Made by a program: the position numbers and the translations under genes. A stretch of DNA of 6,111 bases from Candidatus Acidiferrum typicum. Lineage in GTDB: Bacteria > Acidobacteriota > Terriglobia > Acidiferrales > UBA7541. The notes below the pieces were generated by a model. It was not told where the DNA came from and made no database searches. It saw nothing but the letters and a program-made list of their open reading frames with translations. Shown piece after piece: positions 1-5,588 of the stretch. The stretch covers positions 1-6,111 of the forward strand of contig DLMH01000027.1 in assembly GCA_002478115.1 (NCBI GenBank). The letters are read 5' to 3'. Positions within the stretch are counted from its first letter, which is position 1. The number at the start of each line of letters is the position of its first letter.

Positions 1-350
1 ACGATCCTTTCACTGCCATCTTCGCCCAGCCAAATGAAGGCGGCGCGATTGCGCCGATCCGAATTCGCATGCCTGTCAAGCGCATTGATGGTGATATTCG
101 TCTTGGCCCCCGTGAACCACTTATGATGGACTCCGTCCCATTCCAGCACGCGGTCCCACTTCCGTGACCACTCAAACCGGCTTGCGTAGTCCGCCCAGAA
201 CACTTCGGGATATTTCTGCGCTCGCGCGCATTCCCCCAGCCAGTTCTTCTGGATGACGTTGCGGACCACAATATCCGGCGCCGCGTATTCCTGATCCAGG
301 GCAAGAAGGTTGGAGATGTTTTCTGGTTTTTCGACGCTTAGAATGCTCAT
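1..350 (-). CDS. Acetyl-CoA synthetase-like acyl-CoA ligase, N-terminal part (runs off left edge)
   Basis: This is the first 116 codons of a minus-strand gene, without an in-frame stop up to the window edge. The protein starts MSILSVEKPE. It carries the N-terminal ACAS_N-type region of AMP-forming acetate--CoA ligases: a Trp/Phe-rich helix (VFWADYASRFEW, about residues 50-61), then KWFTGAKTNI (77-86) and the hallmark NALDRH (89-94). Full-length family members are about 650 aa, so the AMP-binding and C-terminal catalytic domains lie outside the window. They activate acetate or a related short acid with ATP and CoA in the cytoplasm. The ATG at 350 is preceded by GGGAGGT (355-361 on the other strand) at 4-5 nt spacing, which supports this start. 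It is divergent from the porin gene. It differs clearly from the second synthetase at 5589, so the two are paralogues and not a recent duplication. Exact substrate (acetate, propionate or other) cannot be told from this fragment. Confidence 0.9.
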   Translation of the reverse strand, partial: MSILSVEKPENISNLLALDQEYAAPDIVVRNVIQKNWLGECARAQKYPEVFWADYASRFEWSRKWDRVLEWDGVHHKWFTGAKTNITINALDRHANSDRRNRAAFIWLGEDGSERI

Positions 351-422
351 GCGGACCTCCCGAGAGAGCGGCGATTGCTAACGGACTGGCGTGGATTTTG
401 CTCTGGGCAATAAGCCACTCGC

Positions 423-438
423 AGTGACGCAAATCACG
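423..438. promoter_or_regulatory. CRP/FNR-like palindromic operator upstream of the left acs-like gene
   Basis: The sequence AGTGA-CGCAAA-TCACG has the core GTGA-N6-TCAC of CRP-family sites (consensus TGTGA-N6-TCACA; 8 of the 10 half-site bases match). Its near edge lies 72 nt upstream of the minus-strand start codon at 350, a plausible distance for an activator. It abuts another palindrome at 438-450. Known biology: acs is activated by CRP in Escherichia coli. Whether a CRP-family protein of this organism reads this site is inference. Confidence 0.45.
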
Positions 439-450
439 ACACAATGTGTC
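438..450. promoter_or_regulatory. 13-bp perfect palindrome GACACAATGTGTC, candidate operator
   Basis: The two 6-bp arms GACACA and TGTGTC surround a single A. The palindrome shares base 438 with the CRP-like site at 423-438, so two dimeric proteins could not easily bind both at once. It sits 87 nt upstream of the minus-strand acs-like start. The regulator is unknown. Confidence 0.35.
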
Positions 451-561
451 TTCACGACGCGCGAGCGCAATTTCAAGAAAAGGGTCAGCGTGAATTGAAT
501 CTACAATCGAGCACATAGTCGTCTGCTGCGACGAAAGACTGTATAAACGCCACGAAGTACT

Positions 562-682
562 GTAGCCACAAGCGCCATTTTCAGCGCCACTCACCTGAAT
601 CATTTCCGGATGGCTACTTTCAACTCTTCGTACCTAACGGACAGAAGTAACTTTGGAGTAGCCAGCCAGCGTGACTGGCTAC
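562..682. repeat. Four copies of the heptamer GTAGCCA / TGGCTAC
   Basis: GTAGCCA occurs at 562-568 and 658-664, and its reverse complement TGGCTAC at 611-617 and 676-682, so the copies alternate in orientation. The last two form the core of the hairpin at 654-686. TGGCTACTT is shared by the 611 and 676 copies. Copies of a given heptamer are not expected four times in 121 bp by chance. Repeated operator half-sites or the remnant of a small mobile repeat are both possible. Confidence 0.5.
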
Positions 683-686
683 TTCG
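654..686. repeat. Inverted repeat / hairpin in the divergent intergenic region
   Basis: AGTAGCCAG (657-665) is perfectly complementary to CTGGCTACT (675-683). The stem can extend through 654-656 and 684-686 with one G-C and two G-T pairs, leaving a 9-nt loop (666-674). No T-run follows on either strand, so a classical intrinsic terminator is unlikely. It could be an operator or an RNA structure in a long porin leader. Confidence 0.5.
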
Positions 687-724
687 CTAACGGTCCAGTT
701 GGATCTCCCACCATCTACTTCGCT
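679..724 (+). repeat. 10-bp direct repeat CTACTTCGCT
   Basis: Exact copies lie at 679-688 and 715-724, with start points 36 bp apart. A shorter match (CTACTT) is at 614-619. The pair sits 135-180 nt upstream of the porin start and 40-85 nt upstream of the CRP-like site. Direct repeats on one DNA face can be binding sites for response regulators, but nothing here identifies one. Confidence 0.35.
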
Positions 725-763
725 CGATTCTCGCTGCATTTAATGTTTCAAATCACGAACAAC

Positions 764-779
764 AGTGATCGGCGTCACA
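764..779. promoter_or_regulatory. CRP/FNR-like palindromic operator upstream of the porin gene
   Basis: AGTGA-TCGGCG-TCACA matches the CRP consensus TGTGA-N6-TCACA at 9 of 10 half-site bases. Its near edge is 79 nt upstream of the porin start codon at 859. A second imperfect arrangement, ATCAC (752-756) and GTGAT (765-769), overlaps it. The position mirrors the site at 423-438 relative to the other divergent gene, which suggests one regulator for both; that link is inference. Confidence 0.5.
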
Positions 780-858
780 GCGTCATTCGACATCACAAAG
801 TACGGTTTCGCTCCATGTGCTCGGCCAAGGTCTGAGCCGGAACTAGGAGCCGCCGTCC

Positions 859-2925
859 ATGTTGACGCTGAAACAATTGTTGTCAAGCCTGCTTGTGCTC
901 GCCATCGCAGCTTCACCTGTCATGGCTGGAAGCAATGACGCCAAAACGGCCAGTGGGAACACGGCCAACGCAGCAAACACAACCTCGGCGGAAGCCACGC
1001 CACCCGCGGCAAGCCCGAACCTCTCCTCTTCAGCGGCCGATGCGAACGTTACTGCACTCCTCGGCGTACTGGTGATGAAAGGCGTGCTGGCGCCGAACGA
1101 AGCCGACGCGATTCGAAACGCGGCACCCACAGCTCAGTTCCAGGCATTGGTAGATGCGCTGGCGCGCAAAGGAGTAGTGAGCGCAGCGGATTTGTCCGCG
1201 GCCACAAACCCGGCAGCGCAACCCTCCACCCCCGCGGCGGCTCCGGCTGCCGTTCGGGAAACCGTTTCGGCATCCGCCTCAAGCCCGGAACCCGCGCTCG
1301 CGTCGGAAGCTGCTGCTACCGCGCCACCAACGCCCCCACCACCGGCGGTGGTCCCGGCGATTGCTCCGGTCCGCGTGTTCCCCGTCGACGCTCCCAAGAC
1401 CGGCGGTCTGCTTGGTCTCAAGGTGGGCCCGGTCACCCTTGCCCCTTACGGTTTCGTCAAGGCGACCGTCGTCCATGACAGCAGCGACCCCGATGGCGAT
1501 GACTTCCCGTTTCCCGGCATATGGCTGAATGCCGGCCCTAACTCGACCTTCAACACTGGCCCAACGGAGGATCCCGAGGTCCATGTCAAGGCGCGGTCCA
1601 CGCGCTTTGGGCTCAACTTCGAATGGCCGGACATTTCGAAGAACCTCACGCTGACCGGCAAGATCGAGGGCGACTTCGAAGGCAACTTCAGCGAAGTCGA
1701 CAACCGTGATGTTTCCTCCATTCGCAGCAATGAGCCGCAACTGCGTTTGGCCTTTGTCCGCTTGGATTACCACGCCAGCGAGAACACCGACATTTTCTTC
1801 ATCGGTGGACAGGACTGGACGCTTTTCGGATCCGGCGCACTGATGAACATAGTGGAAACCACCTTCAATGGCGCATTTTGGGGCAACATATGGGAGCGTT
1901 CTCCCCAACTGCGGGGCGGCTTCATCCAGACGCTGGATAAGGAGCACAACGTCAACCTCGAGGGTCAATTTGGAGTCATGATGCCGAGCACAGGTCAAAT
2001 CCTCAAACTCGGGGACGCGGCCGGCAACGGGCTTGCAGCGCAACTCGGGCAAGGTGAGCGCGAGGGCGCCGACGCCGATCGTCCCGAGTTGGAAGCCAGG
2101 GCGGCTTTGAGTTACCAGCTTGACCCGGCCAAGGGTGTCGCCCCAGCGCAAATCGCCCTAGCTGGATTCCATTCCAGGCGCACATCAATCGTTCCCAACT
2201 CGTCGTACTGCCTTGCGCCGCCTTGCGCCGCAAACACAACTCCTATTCCAGCGAACTACGACCATGCCTTCCCGAACGGCTTTGAAGCTTCCAGCACCAT
2301 GTGGGGCGGCCAAATCGTGGCGCAATTGCCCACCCGATGGTTTACTTTGGTGGCGACCGCCTATCGCGGAGGCGACTTGCGCTTCTACTTCGGCGACCAA
2401 ATCAACACTTTCGCCACCGATGTAAGCGGATTGACAGGCATCGTAGGCCCCTTCACCACTGCGGATGGAGGTCCGCTGGCTGCTGCCGGTGGCGCCGTCC
2501 TCGGAACGAATGCGGCTGGGCAGGTCGTGGTTGCCCCGCAGCGGCCCATCCGGGCGTTCGGCGGATTCATTCAGCTCGGCTTGCCGCTTTCCCGGTGGTT
2601 CAATGCCAATCCTCATGGCCACAACGCGGGCTGGCAGCTGTCCTTCACGCTCGGCAAGGATCAGGTGAACGATAGGGACCTGAATAATCCTGGCTTTGTC
2701 GCCGCCTACAACGGCGGTGGCACCGCCCCATTGCCCCTTCTGATGGGCAAGAGTGCCATAGGAACCCTGTACTACAAACTCAATAATTGGGCCACATTCG
2801 CCTTCGAGCAGTCGGTCTACGCCACCCGTGCAAAGGACGGCATACCCCTGTACACAATTGATGGACAGCCGTCCAACGAGTGGCAGGATCACCGCACCGA
2901 ATTCGGCCCGATCTTTACATTCTAG
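859..2925 (+). CDS. Outer-membrane porin-like beta-barrel protein (DcaP-like layout)
   Basis: The 688-aa product has a signal peptide (residues 1-23, cleavage likely after VMA) and then an Ala/Thr/Ser-rich stretch. A small helical region at about 61-116 contains two related helix-turn units (ALLGVLVMKGVLAPNEADAI and QALVDALARKGVVSAADLSA). An Ala/Pro-rich linker follows (about 117-175). From about 184 the sequence alternates polar and hydrophobic residues like a beta-barrel, starting APYGFVKATVVHDSSDPDGD. It includes SRFGLNFEW, the glycine/aromatic-rich GGQDWTLFGSG, and a final ...IFTF; a C-terminal Phe is the usual signal for barrel insertion. The layout (periplasmic helical part plus large barrel) resembles the DcaP-type trimeric porins, so a channel for small organic acids or similar solutes is plausible; the family assignment is from memory. 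TAGGAG at 844-849 precedes the ATG. The gene probably has its own promoter in the 351-858 region, with the CRP-like site at 764-779. Confidence 0.85.
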   Translation: MLTLKQLLSSLLVLAIAASPVMAGSNDAKTASGNTANAANTTSAEATPPAASPNLSSSAADANVTALLGVLVMKGVLAPNEADAIRNAAPTAQFQALVDALARKGVVSAADLSAATNPAAQPSTPAAAPAAVRETVSASASSPEPALASEAAATAPPTPPPPAVVPAIAPVRVFPVDAPKTGGLLGLKVGPVTLAPYGFVKATVVHDSSDPDGDDFPFPGIWLNAGPNSTFNTGPTEDPEVHVKARSTRFGLNFEWPDISKNLTLTGKIEGDFEGNFSEVDNRDVSSIRSNEPQLRLAFVRLDYHASENTDIFFIGGQDWTLFGSGALMNIVETTFNGAFWGNIWERSPQLRGGFIQTLDKEHNVNLEGQFGVMMPSTGQILKLGDAAGNGLAAQLGQGEREGADADRPELEARAALSYQLDPAKGVAPAQIALAGFHSRRTSIVPNSSYCLAPPCAANTTPIPANYDHAFPNGFEASSTMWGGQIVAQLPTRWFTLVATAYRGGDLRFYFGDQINTFATDVSGLTGIVGPFTTADGGPLAAAGGAVLGTNAAGQVVVAPQRPIRAFGGFIQLGLPLSRWFNANPHGHNAGWQLSFTLGKDQVNDRDLNNPGFVAAYNGGGTAPLPLLMGKSAIGTLYYKLNNWATFAFEQSVYATRAKDGIPLYTIDGQPSNEWQDHRTEFGPIFTF

Positions 2926-2945
2926 ATCCTTACGTTCTAGACCGC
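2916..2945 (+). repeat. Tandem imperfect 15-bp repeat duplicating the porin stop codon
   Basis: TACATTCTAGATCCT (2916-2930) is followed directly by TACGTTCTAGACCGC (2931-2945), 11 of 15 identical and both containing TTCTAGA. Because the unit is 15 bp, a second TAG (2938-2940) stays in frame after the porin stop (2923-2925). This looks like a small tandem duplication at the end of the gene. Confidence 0.5.
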
Positions 2946-2990
2946 CCCCCCCGCGGCGGGCCTAAACCGGCCCCCCGTGGGCCTGGCCGG
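2942..2990 (+). terminator. GC-rich hairpin region after the porin gene, possible transcription terminator
   Basis: Almost all bases are G or C, with an 8-C run at 2945-2952 and a 6-C run at 2971-2976. GGCCC (2969-2973) can pair with GGGCC on either side (2958-2962, loop TAAACC; or 2979-2983, loop CCCGT). There is no T-run afterwards, so this is not a classical intrinsic terminator. The position about 20-60 nt after the stop is the main support. Confidence 0.35.
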
Positions 2991-3188
2991 GTGACTGAAA
3001 TGGCCGGTGCCGATTGTGGGCAGCGGCTACGAAAGAAAGGGGACGGGCTCCACTCGGGCAATGGCCCACAGGTGAGTCTGTCCTCCCAAACCTCCCCCCG
3101 GAGGCAAAGCTATTGCTCGGAGTACGCCAAGGGAGCACAATGTACCGCATCTGCGAGACCGGCTTCCAGAATCGTTCGGGAAAACCGG

Positions 3189-3207
3189 GGATGCGATAGA
3201 TGCATCC
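3189..3207 (+). promoter_or_regulatory. Hairpin just upstream of the PEGA gene's ribosome binding site
   Basis: GGATGC (3189-3194) and GCATCC (3202-3207) form a 6-bp stem with a 7-nt loop, ending 9 nt before the AGAGGAG Shine-Dalgarno (3217-3223). Its left arm can instead pair with CGCATC at 3146-3151. A role in translation control is possible but not shown. Confidence 0.3.
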
Positions 3208-3231
3208 GCAGTATTCAGAGGAGTTGGTTTG

Positions 3232-3999
3232 ATGAGTATGCGAACTGTAGCTGTGCAGGCAGGTCTTCTGTTGGTGGCCACGCTAGCGAGCGCCACCTCA
3301 CTGAAAGACACGGTGCGGATCACGGTGCTGGATTCTGTAACTCGATCCTCGACCCCTGACGACAACAACGGTGTCCCCAAGAATTGCGAGCAACTTACTT
3401 TCGACGCGTATTGCCGTTCCACTACAAACGTGCCACTGGTGAGCACCTTGCTGGTGCAGGTAGGCAACGACCCGCCGTTCCGTATCAGTTGCACCATTGA
3501 CTCAAGATATTCCAGGTGCACACCATTGCCCAAGGGCGAAACTTTCGACGCCAAAGTAGTGAAGCACGGCTTGGTCGTGTACTACGTGGATGACAAGGGG
3601 AAGGCGCACAGCCAGTTATACAAGCTGGTCAACACGGACGGAAAGACCAGTCAACTGGCGACTACGGCCGCAGTTGCAGCTCAGCCAGTCCCAGCCGCAG
3701 CTGCACCACGGCAGAGTGCTCCACCGTCCGCTCCAGCCCCGTTAGTTGCTTCAGGACAGCAGGTCCTCCGGGAGACGGTGGGGAAGGTGAAGTGCAACTT
3801 CACTTCGACACCAGCCGGCGCCGAGATTACTGTCGACGGCAGCTATGTGGGTAACACACCATCGGAAATCGGCGTGACTACCGGAACGCACGAGATTGTC
3901 CTTTCTCTGGCGGGATTTGCCAAATGGAAGCGAGAGCTTGTGGTGGCGCCTGATTCGGGGATCGTCAACGTGACGGCTAGTTTGCAAAGAACGCAGTAG
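3232..3999 (+). CDS. Secreted PEGA-domain protein, Acidobacteriota-type
   Basis: The 255-aa product begins with a signal peptide (residues 1-21, LVATLASA then T). An N-terminal domain at about 24-135 has four cysteines in two close pairs (C52/C61 and C87/C96), suggesting disulfides in the periplasm. It includes FRISCTIDSRYSRCTPLPKG and GLVVYYVDDKGK. A Pro/Ala-rich linker (about 143-172) leads to a PEGA domain (about 185-253) with STPAGAEITVDGSYVGNTPS and the trailing GTHEIVLSLAGFAKWKREL. PEGA domains are beta-sandwich modules of exported or surface proteins thought to mediate protein or surface contacts; no enzyme function is implied. The ATG at 3232 is preferred because AGAGGAG (3217-3223) lies 8 nt upstream. 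A TTG at 3229 is in frame but worse spaced, and an ATG at 3238 is also in frame. I recall similar N-terminal domains mainly in Acidobacteriota proteins. Confidence 0.88.
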   Translation: MSMRTVAVQAGLLLVATLASATSLKDTVRITVLDSVTRSSTPDDNNGVPKNCEQLTFDAYCRSTTNVPLVSTLLVQVGNDPPFRISCTIDSRYSRCTPLPKGETFDAKVVKHGLVVYYVDDKGKAHSQLYKLVNTDGKTSQLATTAAVAAQPVPAAAAPRQSAPPSAPAPLVASGQQVLRETVGKVKCNFTSTPAGAEITVDGSYVGNTPSEIGVTTGTHEIVLSLAGFAKWKRELVVAPDSGIVNVTASLQRTQ

Positions 4000-4033
4000 T
4001 GAGCCTGAGCGTTGCACGGGGTGAATTTGGAAG

Positions 4034-4066
4034 TTTAGTCCACGCGCTAGGAGCGTGGAGTCTAGA
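4034..4066 (+). terminator. Strong hairpin between the PEGA and transporter genes
   Basis: TCCACGC (4039-4045) pairs perfectly with GCGTGGA (4053-4059) across a 7-nt loop. The stem continues below a 2-nt bulge (4060-4061) with TTTAG (4034-4038) and CTAGA (4062-4066), including one G-T pair. It lies 35 nt after the PEGA stop. Only a weak T content follows, so a terminator or an mRNA-stabilising structure are both possible. Confidence 0.45.
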
Positions 4067-4158
4067 AGTTGTGCCAGGAAATCTTGGATCGGAAATTCAG
4101 TGTGGAGAAAAAATAGTTCGCTGCTTCTCATTTCTATCTCTGGTAAAGGAGAAAGAGC

Positions 4159-5439
4159 ATGCCTAACGCAAGTTTTGAATCTGACGCTGGCACCCTTGGA
4201 ATAAGTCGTTGGTGGCGCGTAGTTGGCGGGGTGTCCATGAACCTGGCACTGGGCTCGCTGTATGCCTGGAGCGTGTTCGTGGCTCCATTAGAGAAAGAGT
4301 TCAAATGGAAACGCGCCGAGACCTCGATGGTATTCACCATCGCCGTGGTGGTCTTCGCGCTGACATTCATCGTAGCCGGGCGGTTGCAGGATAAACTTGG
4401 GCCTTTCAAGATTTCCCTGATTGGCGCCGTTCTGGTGAGCCTGGGCTTCTTCCTCTGCTCTTCTGCCGACAGCTTAACCAAGTTTCTTATCTTCTTCGGC
4501 GTGCTTGGAGGGTTGGGCAACGGCTTTGGCTACGCGACCCCGATTCCTGTTATGTCCAAGTGGTTTCCGGACAAGCGCGGTCTCGCGGTAGGGCTGGCGG
4601 TTGCTGGTTATGGCGGCGGTTCAGCTATCTTTGGCCCGCTGGCCGCCAGCTACCTGATCCCGCACTTTGGCTGGCGCACCACTTTCCAGGTTCTGGGCGT
4701 GATCTTCTTTGCGATGACCGTGTTTGGCGCGTTCCTACTGAAGAACCCACCCGTTGGATACAAGCCTGCTGGCTGGGTACCTGCTCCAGCTTCCAAGGCT
4801 GCGGCGACCGCCTACGACTTCACGCCCGGCGAGGTGCTGACCACACCTTCATTCTACTTGCTATGGGTAGCGTACGCGTTTGGCTGCGCGGCCGGTCTCA
4901 TGGTCATCAGCCAGTTGGTGCCCTTCGCCAAGAGCGTGGGCATACCCAGCACCACTCTGGCCTCGTTTGGCCTGGTGGTGGGCGCGGCAGGAAACGCCAT
5001 GGGCCGCATCTTTTCGGGTTGGATGTCGGACCACCTGGGACGGGTCAACGTCTTGCGCCTGATGATCGGAATCTCCATGCTTGCTATGCCCATTCTGTAT
5101 CATGTGGGCGGCAACGTGGTGGCCCTGTTCGTGATGCTCTTCATCGTTTACTGGTGCTACGGCACACAGCTTTCGGTGAACGGATCGACGGCCGCCGATT
5201 TCTGGGGCACCAAGAACCTGGGCCTCAACTACGGCATGCTATTTACAGCCTGGGGCGTGGCCGGCCTGCTCGGTGGGCGCATCGGCGGTTGGATGTTCGA
5301 CAAGTACCACAACTACCAGATGGCGTTCTACACCGCGGCGGGTCTGGCAGCAGTTGCCCTGCTTTGCGAACTTGCGGTCAAACGCCCGGTCGCGCCGGAA
5401 GGTAGGCTGGCAGGAACGAAGGTGCCCGCGGTTGCCTAG
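4159..5439 (+). CDS. MFS transporter, oxalate/formate antiporter (OFA) family
   Basis: The 426-aa product is a 12-helix inner-membrane carrier of the usual OFA length. TM1 has NLALGSLYAWSVFVAPL (about 28-44). The MFS loop motif appears as GRLQDKLG (74-81) and again in the second half as GWMSDHLGR (287-295). TM4-TM5 carries the typical OFA stretch GLGNGFGYATPIP (118-130) and KWFPDKRGLAVGLAVAGYG (134-152). A central loop lies at about 197-228. In the oxalate carrier OxlT, Arg272 and Lys355 bind the two carboxylates. By eye, R283 here matches the Arg, while the Lys position looks like W365 (in FTAWG), which argues for a monocarboxylate or other substrate over oxalate. AAAGGAG (4145-4151) sits 7 nt before the ATG. 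The acetyl-CoA synthetase gene follows 149 bp downstream on the same strand, so the carrier may import the synthetase's substrate. Confidence 0.92.
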   Translation: MPNASFESDAGTLGISRWWRVVGGVSMNLALGSLYAWSVFVAPLEKEFKWKRAETSMVFTIAVVVFALTFIVAGRLQDKLGPFKISLIGAVLVSLGFFLCSSADSLTKFLIFFGVLGGLGNGFGYATPIPVMSKWFPDKRGLAVGLAVAGYGGGSAIFGPLAASYLIPHFGWRTTFQVLGVIFFAMTVFGAFLLKNPPVGYKPAGWVPAPASKAAATAYDFTPGEVLTTPSFYLLWVAYAFGCAAGLMVISQLVPFAKSVGIPSTTLASFGLVVGAAGNAMGRIFSGWMSDHLGRVNVLRLMIGISMLAMPILYHVGGNVVALFVMLFIVYWCYGTQLSVNGSTAADFWGTKNLGLNYGMLFTAWGVAGLLGGRIGGWMFDKYHNYQMAFYTAAGLAAVALLCELAVKRPVAPEGRLAGTKVPAVA

Positions 5440-5483
5440 CTTCCAGCAGTTGTTGCAGTGATGTGCAGAATGTTCCATCGTAT

Positions 5484-5553
5484 AGGGTTTGAACGGAGCG
5501 CAAGGGCACGCTCCGCCAACCCTGGAAACACTGGCGGAGAACTGCCGGGGGTT
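5484..5553 (+). promoter_or_regulatory. Leader with mutually exclusive hairpins upstream of acetyl-CoA synthetase
   Basis: Fold A: AGGGTT (5484-5489) pairs with AACCCT (5518-5523) and encloses CGGAGCG (5494-5500) paired with CGCTCCG (5509-5515), 13 Watson-Crick pairs with a small internal loop. Fold B: CTCCGCCA (5511-5518) pairs with TGGCGGAG (5532-5539), 8 pairs. AACCC (5518-5522) can also pair with GGGTT (5549-5553), an alternative that overlaps fold B only at base 5518. The segment 5511-5523 is thus claimed by both sides. The element is 45 nt after the transporter stop and ends 21 nt before the AAGGGG Shine-Dalgarno (5575-5580). No T-run follows either fold. It may be a terminator or processing site between the genes, or a switch for the acs gene; it matches no riboswitch class I recognise. 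Confidence 0.45.
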
Positions 5554-5588
5554 GCATCACAAATTCAAAAATCTAAGGGGTGACTGAT

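Larger units (their letters stand above)
351..858. other. Divergent intergenic region with several palindromes and short repeats
   Basis: This 508-bp gap separates the left acs-like gene (-) from the porin gene (+) and must hold both promoters. I found no convincing small gene. An open frame on the minus strand (603 down to 172) overlaps the acs-like gene in another frame and resembles no family I know. Structure seen directly: two CRP/FNR-like palindromes (423-438, 764-779), a 13-bp perfect palindrome (438-450), four copies of the heptamer GTAGCCA/TGGCTAC (562-682), a long hairpin (654-686), a 10-bp direct repeat CTACTTCGCT (679-688, 715-724), and CTAACGG three times (378-384, 634-640, 687-693). 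No clear sigma-70 -35/-10 pair stands out. TTTAAT at 739-744 is a possible but unsupported -10. Confidence 0.7.
2926..3231. other. Intergenic region between porin and PEGA genes, likely structured leader
   Basis: This 306-bp gap holds the stop-codon repeat and the GC-rich hairpins (to 2990), then a stretch with more RNA-like structure. CCTCC (3091-3095 with neighbouring C's) pairs with GGAGG (3100-3104) over a C-rich loop and is followed by GCAAAGCTA (3104-3112). TGCTC (3114-3118) pairs with GAGCA (3133-3137). CGCATC (3146-3151) pairs with GATGCG (3190-3195). Open frames crossing this gap lack a ribosome binding site and overlap the flanking genes, so I call no gene here. The promoter of the PEGA gene should be here but I cannot place it. 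Confidence 0.55.

Noticed and set aside
172..603. 143-aa open frame on the minus strand over the left intergenic region
   Set aside because: It runs into the acs-like gene in a different frame, has no recognisable domain, and the clear acs start with a good ribosome binding site lies inside it.
1279..2892. Long minus-strand open frames (290 and 235 aa) opposite the porin gene
   Set aside because: They are antisense shadows of a GC-rich coding sequence; the plus-strand product has a signal peptide, barrel pattern and terminal Phe.
3081..3222. TCCTC (3081-3085) pairing with the PEGA Shine-Dalgarno GAGGA (3218-3222) as a sequestering helix
   Set aside because: Only five pairs over more than 130 nt, with no extension on either side; too weak to claim.
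2880..3359. 159-aa plus-strand open frame bridging the porin and PEGA genes
   Set aside because: It overlaps both real genes in other frames, is rich in Pro/Arg/Gly from the GC-rich spacer, and has no ribosome binding site.
4560..5405. 281-aa plus-strand open frame inside the transporter gene
   Set aside because: It is a shadow in another frame; the 12-helix OFA protein fully explains this stretch.
5453..5486. TTGCAG (5453-5458) and TATAGG (5481-5486) as a sigma-70 promoter for acs
   Set aside because: The spacing of 22 bp is too long for a normal promoter and no better -35 was found.
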